DNA of 64,000 bases from positions 18,195 through 82,194 of the forward strand of contig CAMDCL010000002.1 of assembly GCA_945890205.1 (NCBI GenBank), read 5' to 3'. The stretch comes from Bifidobacterium breve (GTDB lineage: Bacteria; Actinomycetota; Actinomycetes; Nanopelagicales; Nanopelagicaceae). How positions within the stretch are numbered: the first letter of the stretch is position 1; every line of letters begins with the position of its first letter. The notes under the pieces are model-generated. The model had not been told where the DNA came from. It did no database searches and worked only from the letters and a program-made list of their open reading frames with translations. Below are positions 50,801 to 59,484 of the stretch, piece by piece. The translations under genes were made by a program, and so were the position numbers.

Positions 50801-51126
50801 GCTCTAGCGATCTGCTGAAGCAGCGATCCCAATCATCGGTGTTAGTTGCAGGGATCAAGGTAGCGATGCAGACACCACCGGTGCGTTCGGGTAAGCGTGT
50901 CATTTTCCTCACCCTTGATGATGGATATGGTTGCAGTGATTCAACATTTTTCACCGATGTCCAAGGCGAGTACGCCAATGTTTTGTATTCGACCTCGTTA
51001 CTACTTGTTCGAGGTGTCACCCGTCGCACAGGTGCCAGAGGCATCTCTATCAGGGCTACCGGGGCTTGGGATTTACGTGCCGCTTACGAAAGTTGGAGCG
51101 CTAAACAAAGTACGCTCGCAATATGA
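47884..51126 (+). CDS. dnaE2: Error-prone DNA polymerase III alpha subunit DnaE2
   Basis: C-family polymerase motifs VAARGSGAGSLICHLLGIS, LPDIDIDVES, GIFQVESPGQRELV, FRPGPVKSDMI, FGFCKAHAAAFA. 1080 aa, next to DUF6504 and an SOS box. Confidence 0.93.
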   Translation: MSFIHLNVASGYSLKYGTTHPHDLVQRAAEFEMPALALTDRDGLAGAIRFTQSCVDYGIAPIIGVNCAIDLGPTKFGLGKGRITLLAHSDGGWRSLCRLMTSLTMTSQTRVPVLTLDFLQQFSNYSTNVYAMHGPEAPISDAIQNHRFDQALHIFNQTRDLFANNAIECVSHLVAGRGPRSTEHAARSLIFARDNDIDAVITNAVRMKDRTDGPVADVLDCVRQLVPLHDRHIERRNAEGFLKSSDEMISLAAEIARAAGERTPRALLKTTREWAERSLLSPQRDIGLGGAHLPEPHVVGVNTAQEMRTLLRSRSEAGINWRYNSSDQISKARARLDDELATVATLGYESYFLTVADIADMARDAGIRVAARGSGAGSLICHLLGISGVDPMQHGLLMERFCSPLRRALPDIDIDVESARRLEIYDMVFKRYGDSNWRSPANQSRCAVVAMVDTYRARHAIRDAGAALGLPGMEIDMLAKSMPHVRARNIAATLESLPELRKINTSTPLMAATIEMAQRLDGLPRHLAMHPCAIVLSDGGFLDRAPLMSSAGGYPMVAFDKDDVEAVGLLKLDVLGVRMQSTIAYSMKEIERVHKEIVDIDAVALDDTATYELIQSTRTLGIFQVESPGQRELVGKLAPKTFTDLIIDISLFRPGPVKSDMITPFLKARHGWSPAQIIHPDLYEILAHTEGVVVFHEQVIQIIATMTGVSLATADEKRRSLGDRAGQQEVCDWFFPAATAKGYELPIIQEIWDVLRAFASFGFCKAHAAAFALPTYQSAWLKTHYPAAFLAAVLTHDPGMYPKRLIVDEARQMGITIAPIDVNASDAVYRVEDHGNAIRIALSTVGGISDGEVQSIIAGRPYIDLNDFVRRSGCSTPVTESLILTGGFDSLHADVNRRDLLLHFSDLQKSPSAAISGAQMNLGFDPPALISSGLPAMTAAESVKHEIDRLGIDMSRHMIEFYGQFLNAIGAVRSSDLLKQRSQSSVLVAGIKVAMQTPPVRSGKRVIFLTLDDGYGCSDSTFFTDVQGEYANVLYSTSLLLVRGVTRRTGARGISIRATGAWDLRAAYESWSAKQSTLAI

Positions 51127-52307
51127 GCGCAGATGAAAAGCCAACCCAGGCAACGATTCTGCATGTCGATATGGATGCCTTCTTCGCATCGGTTGCCGAA
51201 AAAGATAACCCCGAGCTAAAGGGCAAAGCGGTTGTCATCGGAATGGGTGCACGTGGAGTTGTCTCTGCAGCAAATTACGAGGCGCGCAAATTTGGTATTC
51301 ACTCTGCGATGCCGGTCGGGCAGGCACGTCGCTTAGCGCCCCATGCAATCTTCTTGCCAGTTGATATGGCTCGGTACCAAGAAGTCTCTGGTCACATTAT
51401 GGAGATCTTTGAGAGCTTTACCCCTAACGTTGAACCGGTCTCAGTTGATGAAGCCTTTCTCGATGTAACAGGTGCAAAGAAGTTGTTAGGTACGGGCCGT
51501 GAAATCGCTGCCGCAATCCGCGCCAAGGTTGAAGCACAAGAGGGGATTACATGCTCTGTTGGTATTGCACCATCAAAGTTTATTGCAAAGTTAGCATCAA
51601 CACATTGCAAACCTAATGGCATGCTTGAAATCACCAGTGATCGAATTCTTGAGTTTTTACATCCGCTACCAATATCTGCAATGTGGGGGGTAGGGCCAAA
51701 GACGGCAGAAGTGCTAGAACGCTTAGGACTTCGGACAATTGAAGATATTGCAAAGCTTCCACGTACAACATTAATCCGTGCGGTAGGAGAAGCGGCAGGT
51801 GCCACCTTGCATGAACTGTCGTGGGGTCGTGATTACCGCGATGTCGCACCACACGATGTTGAAAAAAGTATTAGCGCTGCAGAAACCTTTGCTAGAGATC
51901 TCGATAACCCTGAAGAGATTTTGCGGGAATACCTGCGTCTTTGTGAGCGCGCAACATCACGGTTGCGCGACAAGGGATTGTTTGCAAAGACGATCTCAAT
52001 CAAGGTTCGCTTTGGAGATTTCTCAACGATCAATCGTTCAAAGACTTTGCCGCTTCCGATCGATGGCACCCACGATGTATATGAAGTTGTGAAAGCCTTA
52101 TATCAAGGGCTACATATCGAGCGGGCACGTTTGCGTTTGGTGGGAGTATCCCTAGAGAGTTTGAGTGAGAGCGCTCCTGTTCAGCTGGTGTTAGGTGAGC
52201 GTGAAAAGGGGTGGCGCGAGGCGGAAACGGCAATGGATAAGGCCCGTGAGCGCTTTGGTGATGGCTCGGTGCGTCCAGCCCGCCTGATCACACCCGAAGA
52301 TGAGTAG
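51123..52307 (+). CDS. dinB: DNA polymerase IV (DinB, Y family)
   Basis: ILHVDMDAFFASV, SVDEAFLDVTGAKKL, GVGPKTAEVLERLG. Catalytic DE retained. Overlaps the dnaE2 stop. Confidence 0.94.
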   Translation: MSADEKPTQATILHVDMDAFFASVAEKDNPELKGKAVVIGMGARGVVSAANYEARKFGIHSAMPVGQARRLAPHAIFLPVDMARYQEVSGHIMEIFESFTPNVEPVSVDEAFLDVTGAKKLLGTGREIAAAIRAKVEAQEGITCSVGIAPSKFIAKLASTHCKPNGMLEITSDRILEFLHPLPISAMWGVGPKTAEVLERLGLRTIEDIAKLPRTTLIRAVGEAAGATLHELSWGRDYRDVAPHDVEKSISAAETFARDLDNPEEILREYLRLCERATSRLRDKGLFAKTISIKVRFGDFSTINRSKTLPLPIDGTHDVYEVVKALYQGLHIERARLRLVGVSLESLSESAPVQLVLGEREKGWREAETAMDKARERFGDGSVRPARLITPEDE

Positions 52308-52339
52308 CGGGTAGGCAAAAACTGTTCTATTGTGGGGTT

Positions 52340-52693
52340 ATGCCATTATCCGATCGTGAAAAGCGCCTCTTGGAAGAGATGGAGGCTGCTCTTTTAACAG
52401 AAGATCCACGCCTAGTTTCCGCTCTTTCAGCAAAGGGACCGGTTTCACCATCTCGCAACCGCATCGTGGTTGGCGCGGGGTTAATCCTGCTTGGCTTGGT
52501 CACCCTCTTTGGCGGGTTGATCTCACAGATGACACCTATTGGAATCCTTGGCTTTGTAATCGCTCTGGGCGGGGTCATTACAGGGATCTCATCGATCTCA
52601 CCTATGGTCCGCGGCGCTCGCAAGCCTTCATCACGGACAAATTTAAGCGCTCGCCTTGAGCAACGTTGGGATAACCGCTCCAACGAGGAGTAA
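52340..52693 (+). CDS. DUF3040 family membrane protein
   Basis: MPLSDREKRLLEEMEAALLTEDPRLVSAL and two TM segments. Typical position upstream of mraZ in Actinobacteria. Confidence 0.9.
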   Translation: MPLSDREKRLLEEMEAALLTEDPRLVSALSAKGPVSPSRNRIVVGAGLILLGLVTLFGGLISQMTPIGILGFVIALGGVITGISSISPMVRGARKPSSRTNLSARLEQRWDNRSNEE

Positions 52694-52715
52694 ATCCCCG
52701 CATAGCTCCACCTCA

Positions 52716-52741
52716 AGCCCCTCCATGTGAGGGGCTTTTTT
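52716..52741 (+). terminator. Rho-independent terminator after DUF3040 gene
   Basis: AGCCCCTC-catgt-GAGGGGCT followed by TTTTT. Confidence 0.88.
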
Positions 52742-52773
52742 CATGCCCGCATGGTGGGGGGAGATGTGGGCAA

Positions 52774-52843
52774 CATGGTTGAAAAGGGCTAAAAGTGGGA
52801 AAAGGTGGTTGAAAAAGGGGAAAAGTGGAGTAAAGTGGGGAAT
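52774..52843 (+). promoter_or_regulatory. MraZ operator: seven 10-bp-phased (A/G)GTGG-like repeats
   Basis: CATGGTTGAA AAGGGCTAAA AGTGGGAAAA GGTGGTTGAA AAAGGGGAAA AGTGGAGTAA AGTGGGGAAT, just upstream of mraZ. Confidence 0.8.
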
Positions 52844-52877
52844 TAAGAGGGCAAACCTGGGGAAGGGGGCGCTGAAA

Positions 52878-53309
52878 ATGTTTCTAGGCACCCACGAGCC
52901 ACGTCTTGATGACAAAGGTCGATTAATCCTTCCCGCCAAATTCCGCGAAGAGTTAGCAGCAGGTTTAGTAATTACTAAAGGACAAGAACGTTGTCTTTAT
53001 GTTTTTCCATCAAATGAGTTTTCAGTAATTACAGAGACGCTAAAACAAGCGCCAGTCACTGCTAAATCAGCACGTGATTACAGCCGTGTGATGTTTGCTG
53101 GCGCACACGATGAAATTCCTGATCGTCAAGGTCGCGTAACAATTCCGCAATCACTTCGTACATATGCAGGATTAGAAAAAGAGTGCGTTGTTATTGGTGC
53201 AAACACTCGCGTTGAAATTTGGGACGCAACTTCTTGGAATGAATATTTGGCAGATCGTGAAAAGAGCTTCGCTGATGTTTCAGAGGAGGTCTTTCCAGGT
53301 TTGTTCTAA
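52878..53309 (+). CDS. mraZ: Transcriptional regulator MraZ
   Basis: [26 protein letters not shown], and second repeat [18 protein letters not shown]. Start moved from 52743 because the longer ORF runs through the operator repeats. Confidence 0.95.
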   Translation: MFLGTHEPRLDDKGRLILPAKFREELAAGLVITKGQERCLYVFPSNEFSVITETLKQAPVTAKSARDYSRVMFAGAHDEIPDRQGRVTIPQSLRTYAGLEKECVVIGANTRVEIWDATSWNEYLADREKSFADVSEEVFPGLF

Positions 53310-53413
53310 CTCTCATTTGTGGCCACTGCCGACCCTTCGAACGTAGCGACGCCCCTTCCCCGGCGCCGTTACAACACAAAGATCCGTCGGCCGGCAGTGA
53401 CCAGAGATGAGAG
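53310..53413 (+). ncRNA. mraW-type structured RNA motif in the mraZ-rsmH intergenic region
   Basis: Outer stem CTCTCAT (53310-53316)/ATGAGAG (53407-53413) and inner stem CACTGCCG (53324-53331)/CGGCAGTG (53392-53399). Located just before rsmH (mraW), where the actinobacterial mraW RNA motif is known. Confidence 0.8.
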
Positions 53414-53481
53414 TCGCAAGGAAAGACAGCGGTAAAGAAGTACACAACTTAAAACAATCAATCACAGGAAAAGGGGGAGAG

Positions 53482-54435
53482 ATGACGAATACAACAGAAC
53501 ACATATCTGTAATGCGCGATCGTTGTGTCGATCTCTTGTCCCCAGCGATTGCAGCTTCAAGTAATCCAGTTGTAGTCGATGCGACTCTGGGTCTTGGCGG
53601 ACATACAGAAGCGTTACTTCAGAAGTTCCCACACTTAACTGTTATCGGCATCGATCGCGACTTAGATGCGATTGCAAAGGCCACAGAGCGCCTGGCACCA
53701 TTTGCAGATCGTTTAAAGACTGCACACTCAACTTTTGATGGCATTGCCGATGTAGTTGCTGGCTTTGGTTACAGGCACATTGATGGCGCATTGTTTGACC
53801 TTGGTGTTTCATCAATGCAACTAGATCAGGTCGAACGTGGATTTTCTTATTCCCAAGATGCACCGCTAGATATGCGTATGGATCGCACCCAATCCTTAAC
53901 TGCGGGGGAGATCGTGAATACATATGAACCAGGTCAGCTGGTTCGAATTCTTCGCACATATGGTGAAGAAAAGTTTGCAACACGTATCGTCGAATCAATT
54001 GTGAAGCAGCGCGCCATCGCTCCCATGAATTCAACTGCGCAGTTAGCAACCCTTGTAAAAGAGGCGATTCCTGCGGCTACTCGTCGTACTGGTGGAAACC
54101 CTGCAAAGCGCACTTTCCAAGCTCTTCGCATCGAAACCAATGACGAACTAGGCACCATTGCCCGCGCACTACCTGCGGCGTTAGAGCTTTTAAACGTTGG
54201 TGCTCGCTTAGTGGTTATGTCTTTCCAATCCCTCGAAGATCGCATCGTTAAGCAGCTCTTCGTAGCATCTACAACATCTGGAACACCACGCGATCTGCCC
54301 TTTGATCTTCCTGAATTTGCTGCCAAGTTTTCAATGATCACTCGCGGAAGCGAGACACCAACCGATGCCGAGCTTGAAGAGAACTCACGTTCTCAATCAG
54401 TGCGTCTTCGCGCTATCGAAAGGGTGGCCGCGTAA
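53482..54435 (+). CDS. rsmH: 16S rRNA (cytosine(1402)-N(4))-methyltransferase RsmH
   Basis: HISVMRDRCVDLL, VVDATLGLGGHTEALL, GALFDLGVSSMQLDQVERGFSYSQDAPLDMRMD. Start refined to the ATG at 53482 with RBS GGGGGAGAG. Confidence 0.96.
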   Translation: MTNTTEHISVMRDRCVDLLSPAIAASSNPVVVDATLGLGGHTEALLQKFPHLTVIGIDRDLDAIAKATERLAPFADRLKTAHSTFDGIADVVAGFGYRHIDGALFDLGVSSMQLDQVERGFSYSQDAPLDMRMDRTQSLTAGEIVNTYEPGQLVRILRTYGEEKFATRIVESIVKQRAIAPMNSTAQLATLVKEAIPAATRRTGGNPAKRTFQALRIETNDELGTIARALPAALELLNVGARLVVMSFQSLEDRIVKQLFVASTTSGTPRDLPFDLPEFAAKFSMITRGSETPTDAELEENSRSQSVRLRAIERVAA

Positions 54436-54839
54436 TGGCTATGACCGCACTAGCTCCAGCGATTACTCGCTCAAAAGAAATTTTGGTTGAAAAGACATCA
54501 CAAGTTGCTCTCAAACTTGTTCCCAATGTCTCCGACGGAAAGCAAGCTGATCGTAAATTCTTTGCAATCTTTGTATCAATCGTTGGCGGTATTGGTCTCA
54601 TGCTTCTTCTCCTGATCAATACCTTGTTAGCGCAAGATGCATTTGAATTAACTAACCTCAAGCTAGAGGCAAAGCTAGTTAGTGATGAACGCGAAGCAAT
54701 TGCTCGCCAGATTGACAAGATCTCTTCCCCAGAAGCTCTTGCAAAATCTGCAACAGCATTAGGCATGAAGCCTTCTGAAAATCCAACTTTCTTATCACTA
54801 GATAAGCCAGTTATTGAGGTACCGGTTAAAAATGGGTAA
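54435..54839 (+). CDS. Septum formation initiator / FtsL-like small membrane protein
   Basis: Single TM, coiled-coil-like region, located between rsmH and ftsI. Confidence 0.78.
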   Translation: MAMTALAPAITRSKEILVEKTSQVALKLVPNVSDGKQADRKFFAIFVSIVGGIGLMLLLLINTLLAQDAFELTNLKLEAKLVSDEREAIARQIDKISSPEALAKSATALGMKPSENPTFLSLDKPVIEVPVKNG

Positions 54840-56649
54840 TTTTTCATTAGCGCATAAGCGAATCAGAGGCTTGGTCCTGATCCTTGCGGTAGTCATGTTT
54901 ATGTTTGGCCTTCGCCTAGTTCAGATACAGGCACTTCAAGCAGGCAACTATCGCGAACTCGCTGTTAATGAAATGGAAAAGGTAAGAACTCTTCAGGCAC
55001 CACGCGGAGATATCACCGATATCAATGGTGTGCCTTTTGCGCGAAGCGTTGCTGCAACGAGCATCGTGGTGGATCAAACCCAAATCACCGACCCTGCCAA
55101 AGTCGCAGCTTTTGTTGCTCCTATTCTTAATATGAAGGTTCAAGAGGTCCAAGAAGCGGTAACAGGTACTCGCAAATGGAACATGGTTGCTCGCAATGCA
55201 AAGCCTGCAACATGGTTAAAGCTCTCTGACGCCTTAGATCAATACAACTCACGATTTAAAGCAATGAGCCCTGATCGAATTATTGGTTTCTTCCCAGAAC
55301 GCAGCTATGTCCGCGAATATCCATCAGGAAATTTGATTGCATCACTTATTGGCTTTGTAAACCACGATGGTGTTGGCGCAACTGGACTCGAATCCAGCAT
55401 GAACTCAAAGATTAAAGGCATTGATGGCAAGTATTCATACGCCAATGGTTACAAGGCCGAAATCCCTGGCTCACAATCTGAAATTATCCCAGCGCAATCA
55501 GGTACATCGATTCGCTTAACAGTAGATCGCGATATTCAATGGGTAGCGTCAAAGGCAATTGCAGAGGTTGTTAAATCATCTCGAGCACTCAGCGGAACTG
55601 TCATTGTTATGGATCCAAAGACAGGGCACATTTTGGCACACGCTACCGCACCAACTTTTGACCCAAATGACACAACTAAAGTTTCTTTAGTTGCTATGCG
55701 TAACCCATCTGTCCTAGATGTTTACGAGCCTGGGTCCACAGGAAAAGTAATGACAATTGCCGCAGCGCTAGAGGAAAAGAAAATTACTCCGCAAACAGTT
55801 CTAACAATTCCGGACAAGTTAAAGCGTTCAGTAAAGGTGTTTCGTGATCACGAGCCACATCCAACACAGCGCTTAACAACTGCCGGAGTTCTTGCGGTTT
55901 CAAGTAACACCGGATCCATCAAAATTGGCGAAATGATTTCTAATGACAAGCTGTATGACTACTTAACAAAGTTTGGAATTGGTTCCAAGACGGGTTCAGG
56001 TTTGCCTGGTGAATCACGCGGAATTTTGCCTAAGGTTGCCGATTGGTCCGGAACTACAGCGCCAACGGTGGCCTTTGGACAGGGATATTCAGTAACAGCG
56101 ATGCAGGCAACAAGTGTTTTTGCCACGATCGCTAATGATGGAGTTCGTGTATCTCCAACGGTTATTGCAGGAACAAGTGATTCCAGTGGAAACTACACAC
56201 CATCTGCAACTCGCGAGAGTGTTCGAGTAATTAGCCCAGAGACGGCATCACAGATGCGTTTAATGATGGAGAGCGTAGTTTCTGCAAGTGGAACCGCGCC
56301 ATCTGCAGCGATTCCTGGATATCGTGTGGCTGGTAAGACTGGAACTGCACAACGTATTGATGACACATGTGGTTGCTATCGCGGCTACACCGCATCATTT
56401 ATTGGCTTTGCACCAGCTGACAAGCCTGCATATGTAATTTCTGTAACTATTCAAGATCCTAAAGGCTTGCACTGGGGTGGATACCTAGGTGGTCCAGTAT
56501 TTAAAAAGGTAATGTCATTTGTGCTTCAATCAAAGGGAATCGCGCCAACAGGCACCGTAGTTGACCCGCTTCCGTTGAACGAAAAAGCACTTCTTGCCGA
56601 AAGAAAGTTGATTGCAGATAAGAAGGCAGCAAATGTCAAGGCCAATTGA
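54832..56649 (+). CDS. ftsI: Peptidoglycan D,D-transpeptidase FtsI / PBP
   Basis: YEPGSTGKVMTIAAALE (SxxK), SSNT (SxN), AGKTGTAQR (KTG). Start refined to the ATG at 54832. Confidence 0.95.
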   Translation: MGNFSLAHKRIRGLVLILAVVMFMFGLRLVQIQALQAGNYRELAVNEMEKVRTLQAPRGDITDINGVPFARSVAATSIVVDQTQITDPAKVAAFVAPILNMKVQEVQEAVTGTRKWNMVARNAKPATWLKLSDALDQYNSRFKAMSPDRIIGFFPERSYVREYPSGNLIASLIGFVNHDGVGATGLESSMNSKIKGIDGKYSYANGYKAEIPGSQSEIIPAQSGTSIRLTVDRDIQWVASKAIAEVVKSSRALSGTVIVMDPKTGHILAHATAPTFDPNDTTKVSLVAMRNPSVLDVYEPGSTGKVMTIAAALEEKKITPQTVLTIPDKLKRSVKVFRDHEPHPTQRLTTAGVLAVSSNTGSIKIGEMISNDKLYDYLTKFGIGSKTGSGLPGESRGILPKVADWSGTTAPTVAFGQGYSVTAMQATSVFATIANDGVRVSPTVIAGTSDSSGNYTPSATRESVRVISPETASQMRLMMESVVSASGTAPSAAIPGYRVAGKTGTAQRIDDTCGCYRGYTASFIGFAPADKPAYVISVTIQDPKGLHWGGYLGGPVFKKVMSFVLQSKGIAPTGTVVDPLPLNEKALLAERKLIADKKAANVKAN

Positions 56650-58117
56650 AGAATTCAAGAGAACTCTTGAATCAGTTGCGGCAATTGCTAATGCTCAGTT
56701 AACCGGAGACCCAACGACAGTTATTACTGGCATCACACTTTCAAGCAACAGCGTTCAAGAAGGTGACTTATTCATTGCGCTACCTGGTGAGAAGACACAT
56801 GGCGCAGAGTTTGCAACAGATGCAATCGCACGAGGTGCTACCGCGGTTTTAACGGATACTGCCGGTGCCGCCAAGATCGCTGGCGTTCCTGTCATTGTCA
56901 GCAGCAATCCACGTCGAGCCGCAGGAGTGATTAGCGCTTGGTTTTATAGCGAGCCAATGCGTGATCTGTATAGCGTCGGTGTCACTGGCACAAACGGAAA
57001 GACAACAGTTACAACTTTACTTCACCAGATCATGTCGCTGGCTGGTCGTGAAAGTGGTCTTATCGGGACTGTAGAAACACGTATCGGTGAAGAAGTAATT
57101 GCGAGCAAGAGAACAACCCCCGAAAGTAGCGATTTGCAAGCGTTATCGGCGATGATGCGTGAGCGTCATATGCGCAATCTAGTAATGGAAGTTTCTAGTC
57201 ATGCGATCGCTCTTGAACGAATTCGGGGCAGCCACTTTGCTGTTGTTGCATTTACTAATCTTTCGCAAGATCACCTAGATTTTCATAAAACAATGGAGGC
57301 CTATTTTGCGACGAAGGCCAAGTTGTTTACTTTTGAGTTTGCAGATTTGGCTGTCATTAACATTGATGACGCCTATGGCCTCAAACTTAAGGAAATAACC
57401 GAGCTTCCAGTGATGACGGTTTCACGCCATGATCAGAGTGCGACTTGGCACTACGCATCCATCACTAAGGATTATGTCGGTGCTCATGTGGCAATTAGAG
57501 GCGGCGGGGGAATCCTGATTGAAGGAAAAGTTCATCTTCATGGTGGATACAACTTTGATAATCTCTTGATGGCAGTTGCAATTGCCACTGAAAGTGGAAT
57601 CGACCCAATTGATATTGCAGCGATCTTGCCGCAGTTAACCGGAGCGGCTGGTCGACTTGAATCAGTGCGACTGGGACAAAACTTCACCGCCCTTGTTGAT
57701 TATGCACATTCTCCAGATGCGGTTACTCGAGTTTTAGAGACTGCTCACGAAATTAGCGGCGGTCGAGTTATTGCAGTGCTTGGGTGTGGTGGCGATCGAG
57801 ATGCTTCCAAGAGAGCGCTTATGGGAAAGGCTTTACAAGAAGGCGCAGATGTAGCGATCTTTACAAGTGACAATCCACGATCAGAAAAAGCGGATGCAAT
57901 TCTGGTGCAAATGACCCTTGGCTTAGAGATTCAAGAGCCAAGTGCAGTGATTAAAGATCGTTCCGCAGCCATTAAAGCTGCAGTTAACGAAGCCAAAGAT
58001 GGCGATCTGGTCATTGTTTTAGGTAAAGGCCATGAAAAGGGTCAAGAGATCAACGGCGTTGTGCAGCCATTTGACGATCGCATTGAATTGGCTAAAGCGA
58101 TTGAAGATAAGAAATGA
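56633..58117 (+). CDS. murE: UDP-N-acetylmuramoyl-tripeptide synthetase MurE
   Basis: GVTGTNGKTTVTTLLHQI, TTPESSDLQALSAMMRERHMRNLVMEVSSHAIALERI, DNPRSEKAD. Start refined to the ATG at 56633. Confidence 0.95.
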   Translation: MSRPIEEFKRTLESVAAIANAQLTGDPTTVITGITLSSNSVQEGDLFIALPGEKTHGAEFATDAIARGATAVLTDTAGAAKIAGVPVIVSSNPRRAAGVISAWFYSEPMRDLYSVGVTGTNGKTTVTTLLHQIMSLAGRESGLIGTVETRIGEEVIASKRTTPESSDLQALSAMMRERHMRNLVMEVSSHAIALERIRGSHFAVVAFTNLSQDHLDFHKTMEAYFATKAKLFTFEFADLAVINIDDAYGLKLKEITELPVMTVSRHDQSATWHYASITKDYVGAHVAIRGGGGILIEGKVHLHGGYNFDNLLMAVAIATESGIDPIDIAAILPQLTGAAGRLESVRLGQNFTALVDYAHSPDAVTRVLETAHEISGGRVIAVLGCGGDRDASKRALMGKALQEGADVAIFTSDNPRSEKADAILVQMTLGLEIQEPSAVIKDRSAAIKAAVNEAKDGDLVIVLGKGHEKGQEINGVVQPFDDRIELAKAIEDKK

Positions 58118-59484
58118 TTACATTAACAGCGGGTGAAATCGGTCTTTTGGTCGGCGGAGAAATGCATTGCGACAAAGATCTACTGGTGTCTAAAGCACCT
58201 GTATTTGACTCGCGTAAAGCAACACCTGGTTGCATCTTTTTGGCACTGCAGGGTGAAGTTGCAGATGGACATGATTATGCAGCCGATGCTTATCGAGCCG
58301 GTGCAATGTTTTCATTGACGACTAAGCGCATCGATGGTCCTTGCATAGTTGTAGAGGATGTCATTGAAGCTTTATCGATCCTGGCGACTTTTGTTCGTAA
58401 ACGTCTGACCAACTTAACTGTTATTGGAATTACCGGCTCGCAAGGAAAGACCAGCACCAAGGATCTCATGTCTCACATGTTGTCTGCGGTTGGTCCAACC
58501 GTTTCTCCGGCTGGCTCATTTAACAATGACCTTGGATTGCCAATTACGTTGCTTGAATGCGATGAGAAAACTAGCTTCTGTATTTTAGAAATGGGCGCTC
58601 GTCGCACAGGCGACATCGCTCGTTTGTGCGGTATTGCGCAACCAAACATCGGAGTTGTTTTAACTGTTGGAACGGCGCACCTTGGAGAATTCGGCAGCGT
58701 AGAAGCAATCGCCCGCACTAAATCCGAACTTATTCAAGGACTAAATGATGACGGAATCGCAGTTCTTGGAAATTACGATTCCTACACCCCAGCGATGGCC
58801 TCGTTACATTCTGGTCGAACAATCAAATTTGGCGCAGGGTGTGAAATTCGTGCAACTGAAATCGAAATCCGCGAAGGTCGACCACACTTTGATTTGGTAA
58901 CTCCTGCAGGCCGTGATGCGGTCGGAATGAGATTAGTTGGCGAACATCACATAGCAAATGCTTTAGCTGTGGCAGCGGTAGGTACCGCACTTGAACTACC
59001 TATCGAATTAATTGCTAGTTCACTATCAACTGCCGAGAACTCCAGTAAATGGCGGATGGAAATTCATGATCTCTTTGGCCTGTTGTTGATCAATGATGCT
59101 TACAACGCGAATCCTGAATCGATGTCGGCAGCTTTGCGATCCCTTGTTCTGTTTGCGCAGGAACGGGGCGGTCAATCCTGGGCATTCCTCGGAAAAATGC
59201 ATGAACTCGGCGAGTCAAGCCCCGCACATCACGCTGGCATTGGCACCCTTGCACAGGAGCTCGGAATCGATCATCTCGTGGCTATTGCGGCTCCGGAGTA
59301 TGGGGATTCACTGGGCGGAACAGTCGTTCATCACTACGCCAGTATTGATGAGTGTCTATCGATGACAGATCATTTCTCTGCAGGAGATGTTGTTCTAGTA
59401 AAAGCTTCACGTTCAGAAGGTTTTGAAGTACTGGCTCAAAAGTTAGAGAGCCTGTGGTTAGACAAGAGCGGAGTTGAAAGTTGA
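58114..59484 (+). CDS. murF: UDP-N-acetylmuramoyl-tripeptide--D-alanyl-D-alanine ligase MurF
   Basis: GITGSQGKTSTKDLMSHML, NNDLGLPITLLE, NDAYNANPESMSAAL. Confidence 0.95.
   Translation: MITLTAGEIGLLVGGEMHCDKDLLVSKAPVFDSRKATPGCIFLALQGEVADGHDYAADAYRAGAMFSLTTKRIDGPCIVVEDVIEALSILATFVRKRLTNLTVIGITGSQGKTSTKDLMSHMLSAVGPTVSPAGSFNNDLGLPITLLECDEKTSFCILEMGARRTGDIARLCGIAQPNIGVVLTVGTAHLGEFGSVEAIARTKSELIQGLNDDGIAVLGNYDSYTPAMASLHSGRTIKFGAGCEIRATEIEIREGRPHFDLVTPAGRDAVGMRLVGEHHIANALAVAAVGTALELPIELIASSLSTAENSSKWRMEIHDLFGLLLINDAYNANPESMSAALRSLVLFAQERGGQSWAFLGKMHELGESSPAHHAGIGTLAQELGIDHLVAIAAPEYGDSLGGTVVHHYASIDECLSMTDHFSAGDVVLVKASRSEGFEVLAQKLESLWLDKSGVES

Noticed and set aside
52743-52877. N-terminal extension of MraZ in the ORF track
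   Set aside because: The extension translates the phased operator repeats into Lys/Gly-rich sequence; conserved MraZ begins at [10 protein letters not shown] (52878).
53336-53352. TTCGAACGTAGCGACG as a second LexA box
   Set aside because: Only one half-site matches; the sequence lies in the apical part of the structured RNA.
53407-53481. N-terminal extension of RsmH in the ORF track
   Set aside because: It overlaps the 3' stem of the structured RNA; a good RBS precedes the ATG at 53482, where conserved sequence begins.
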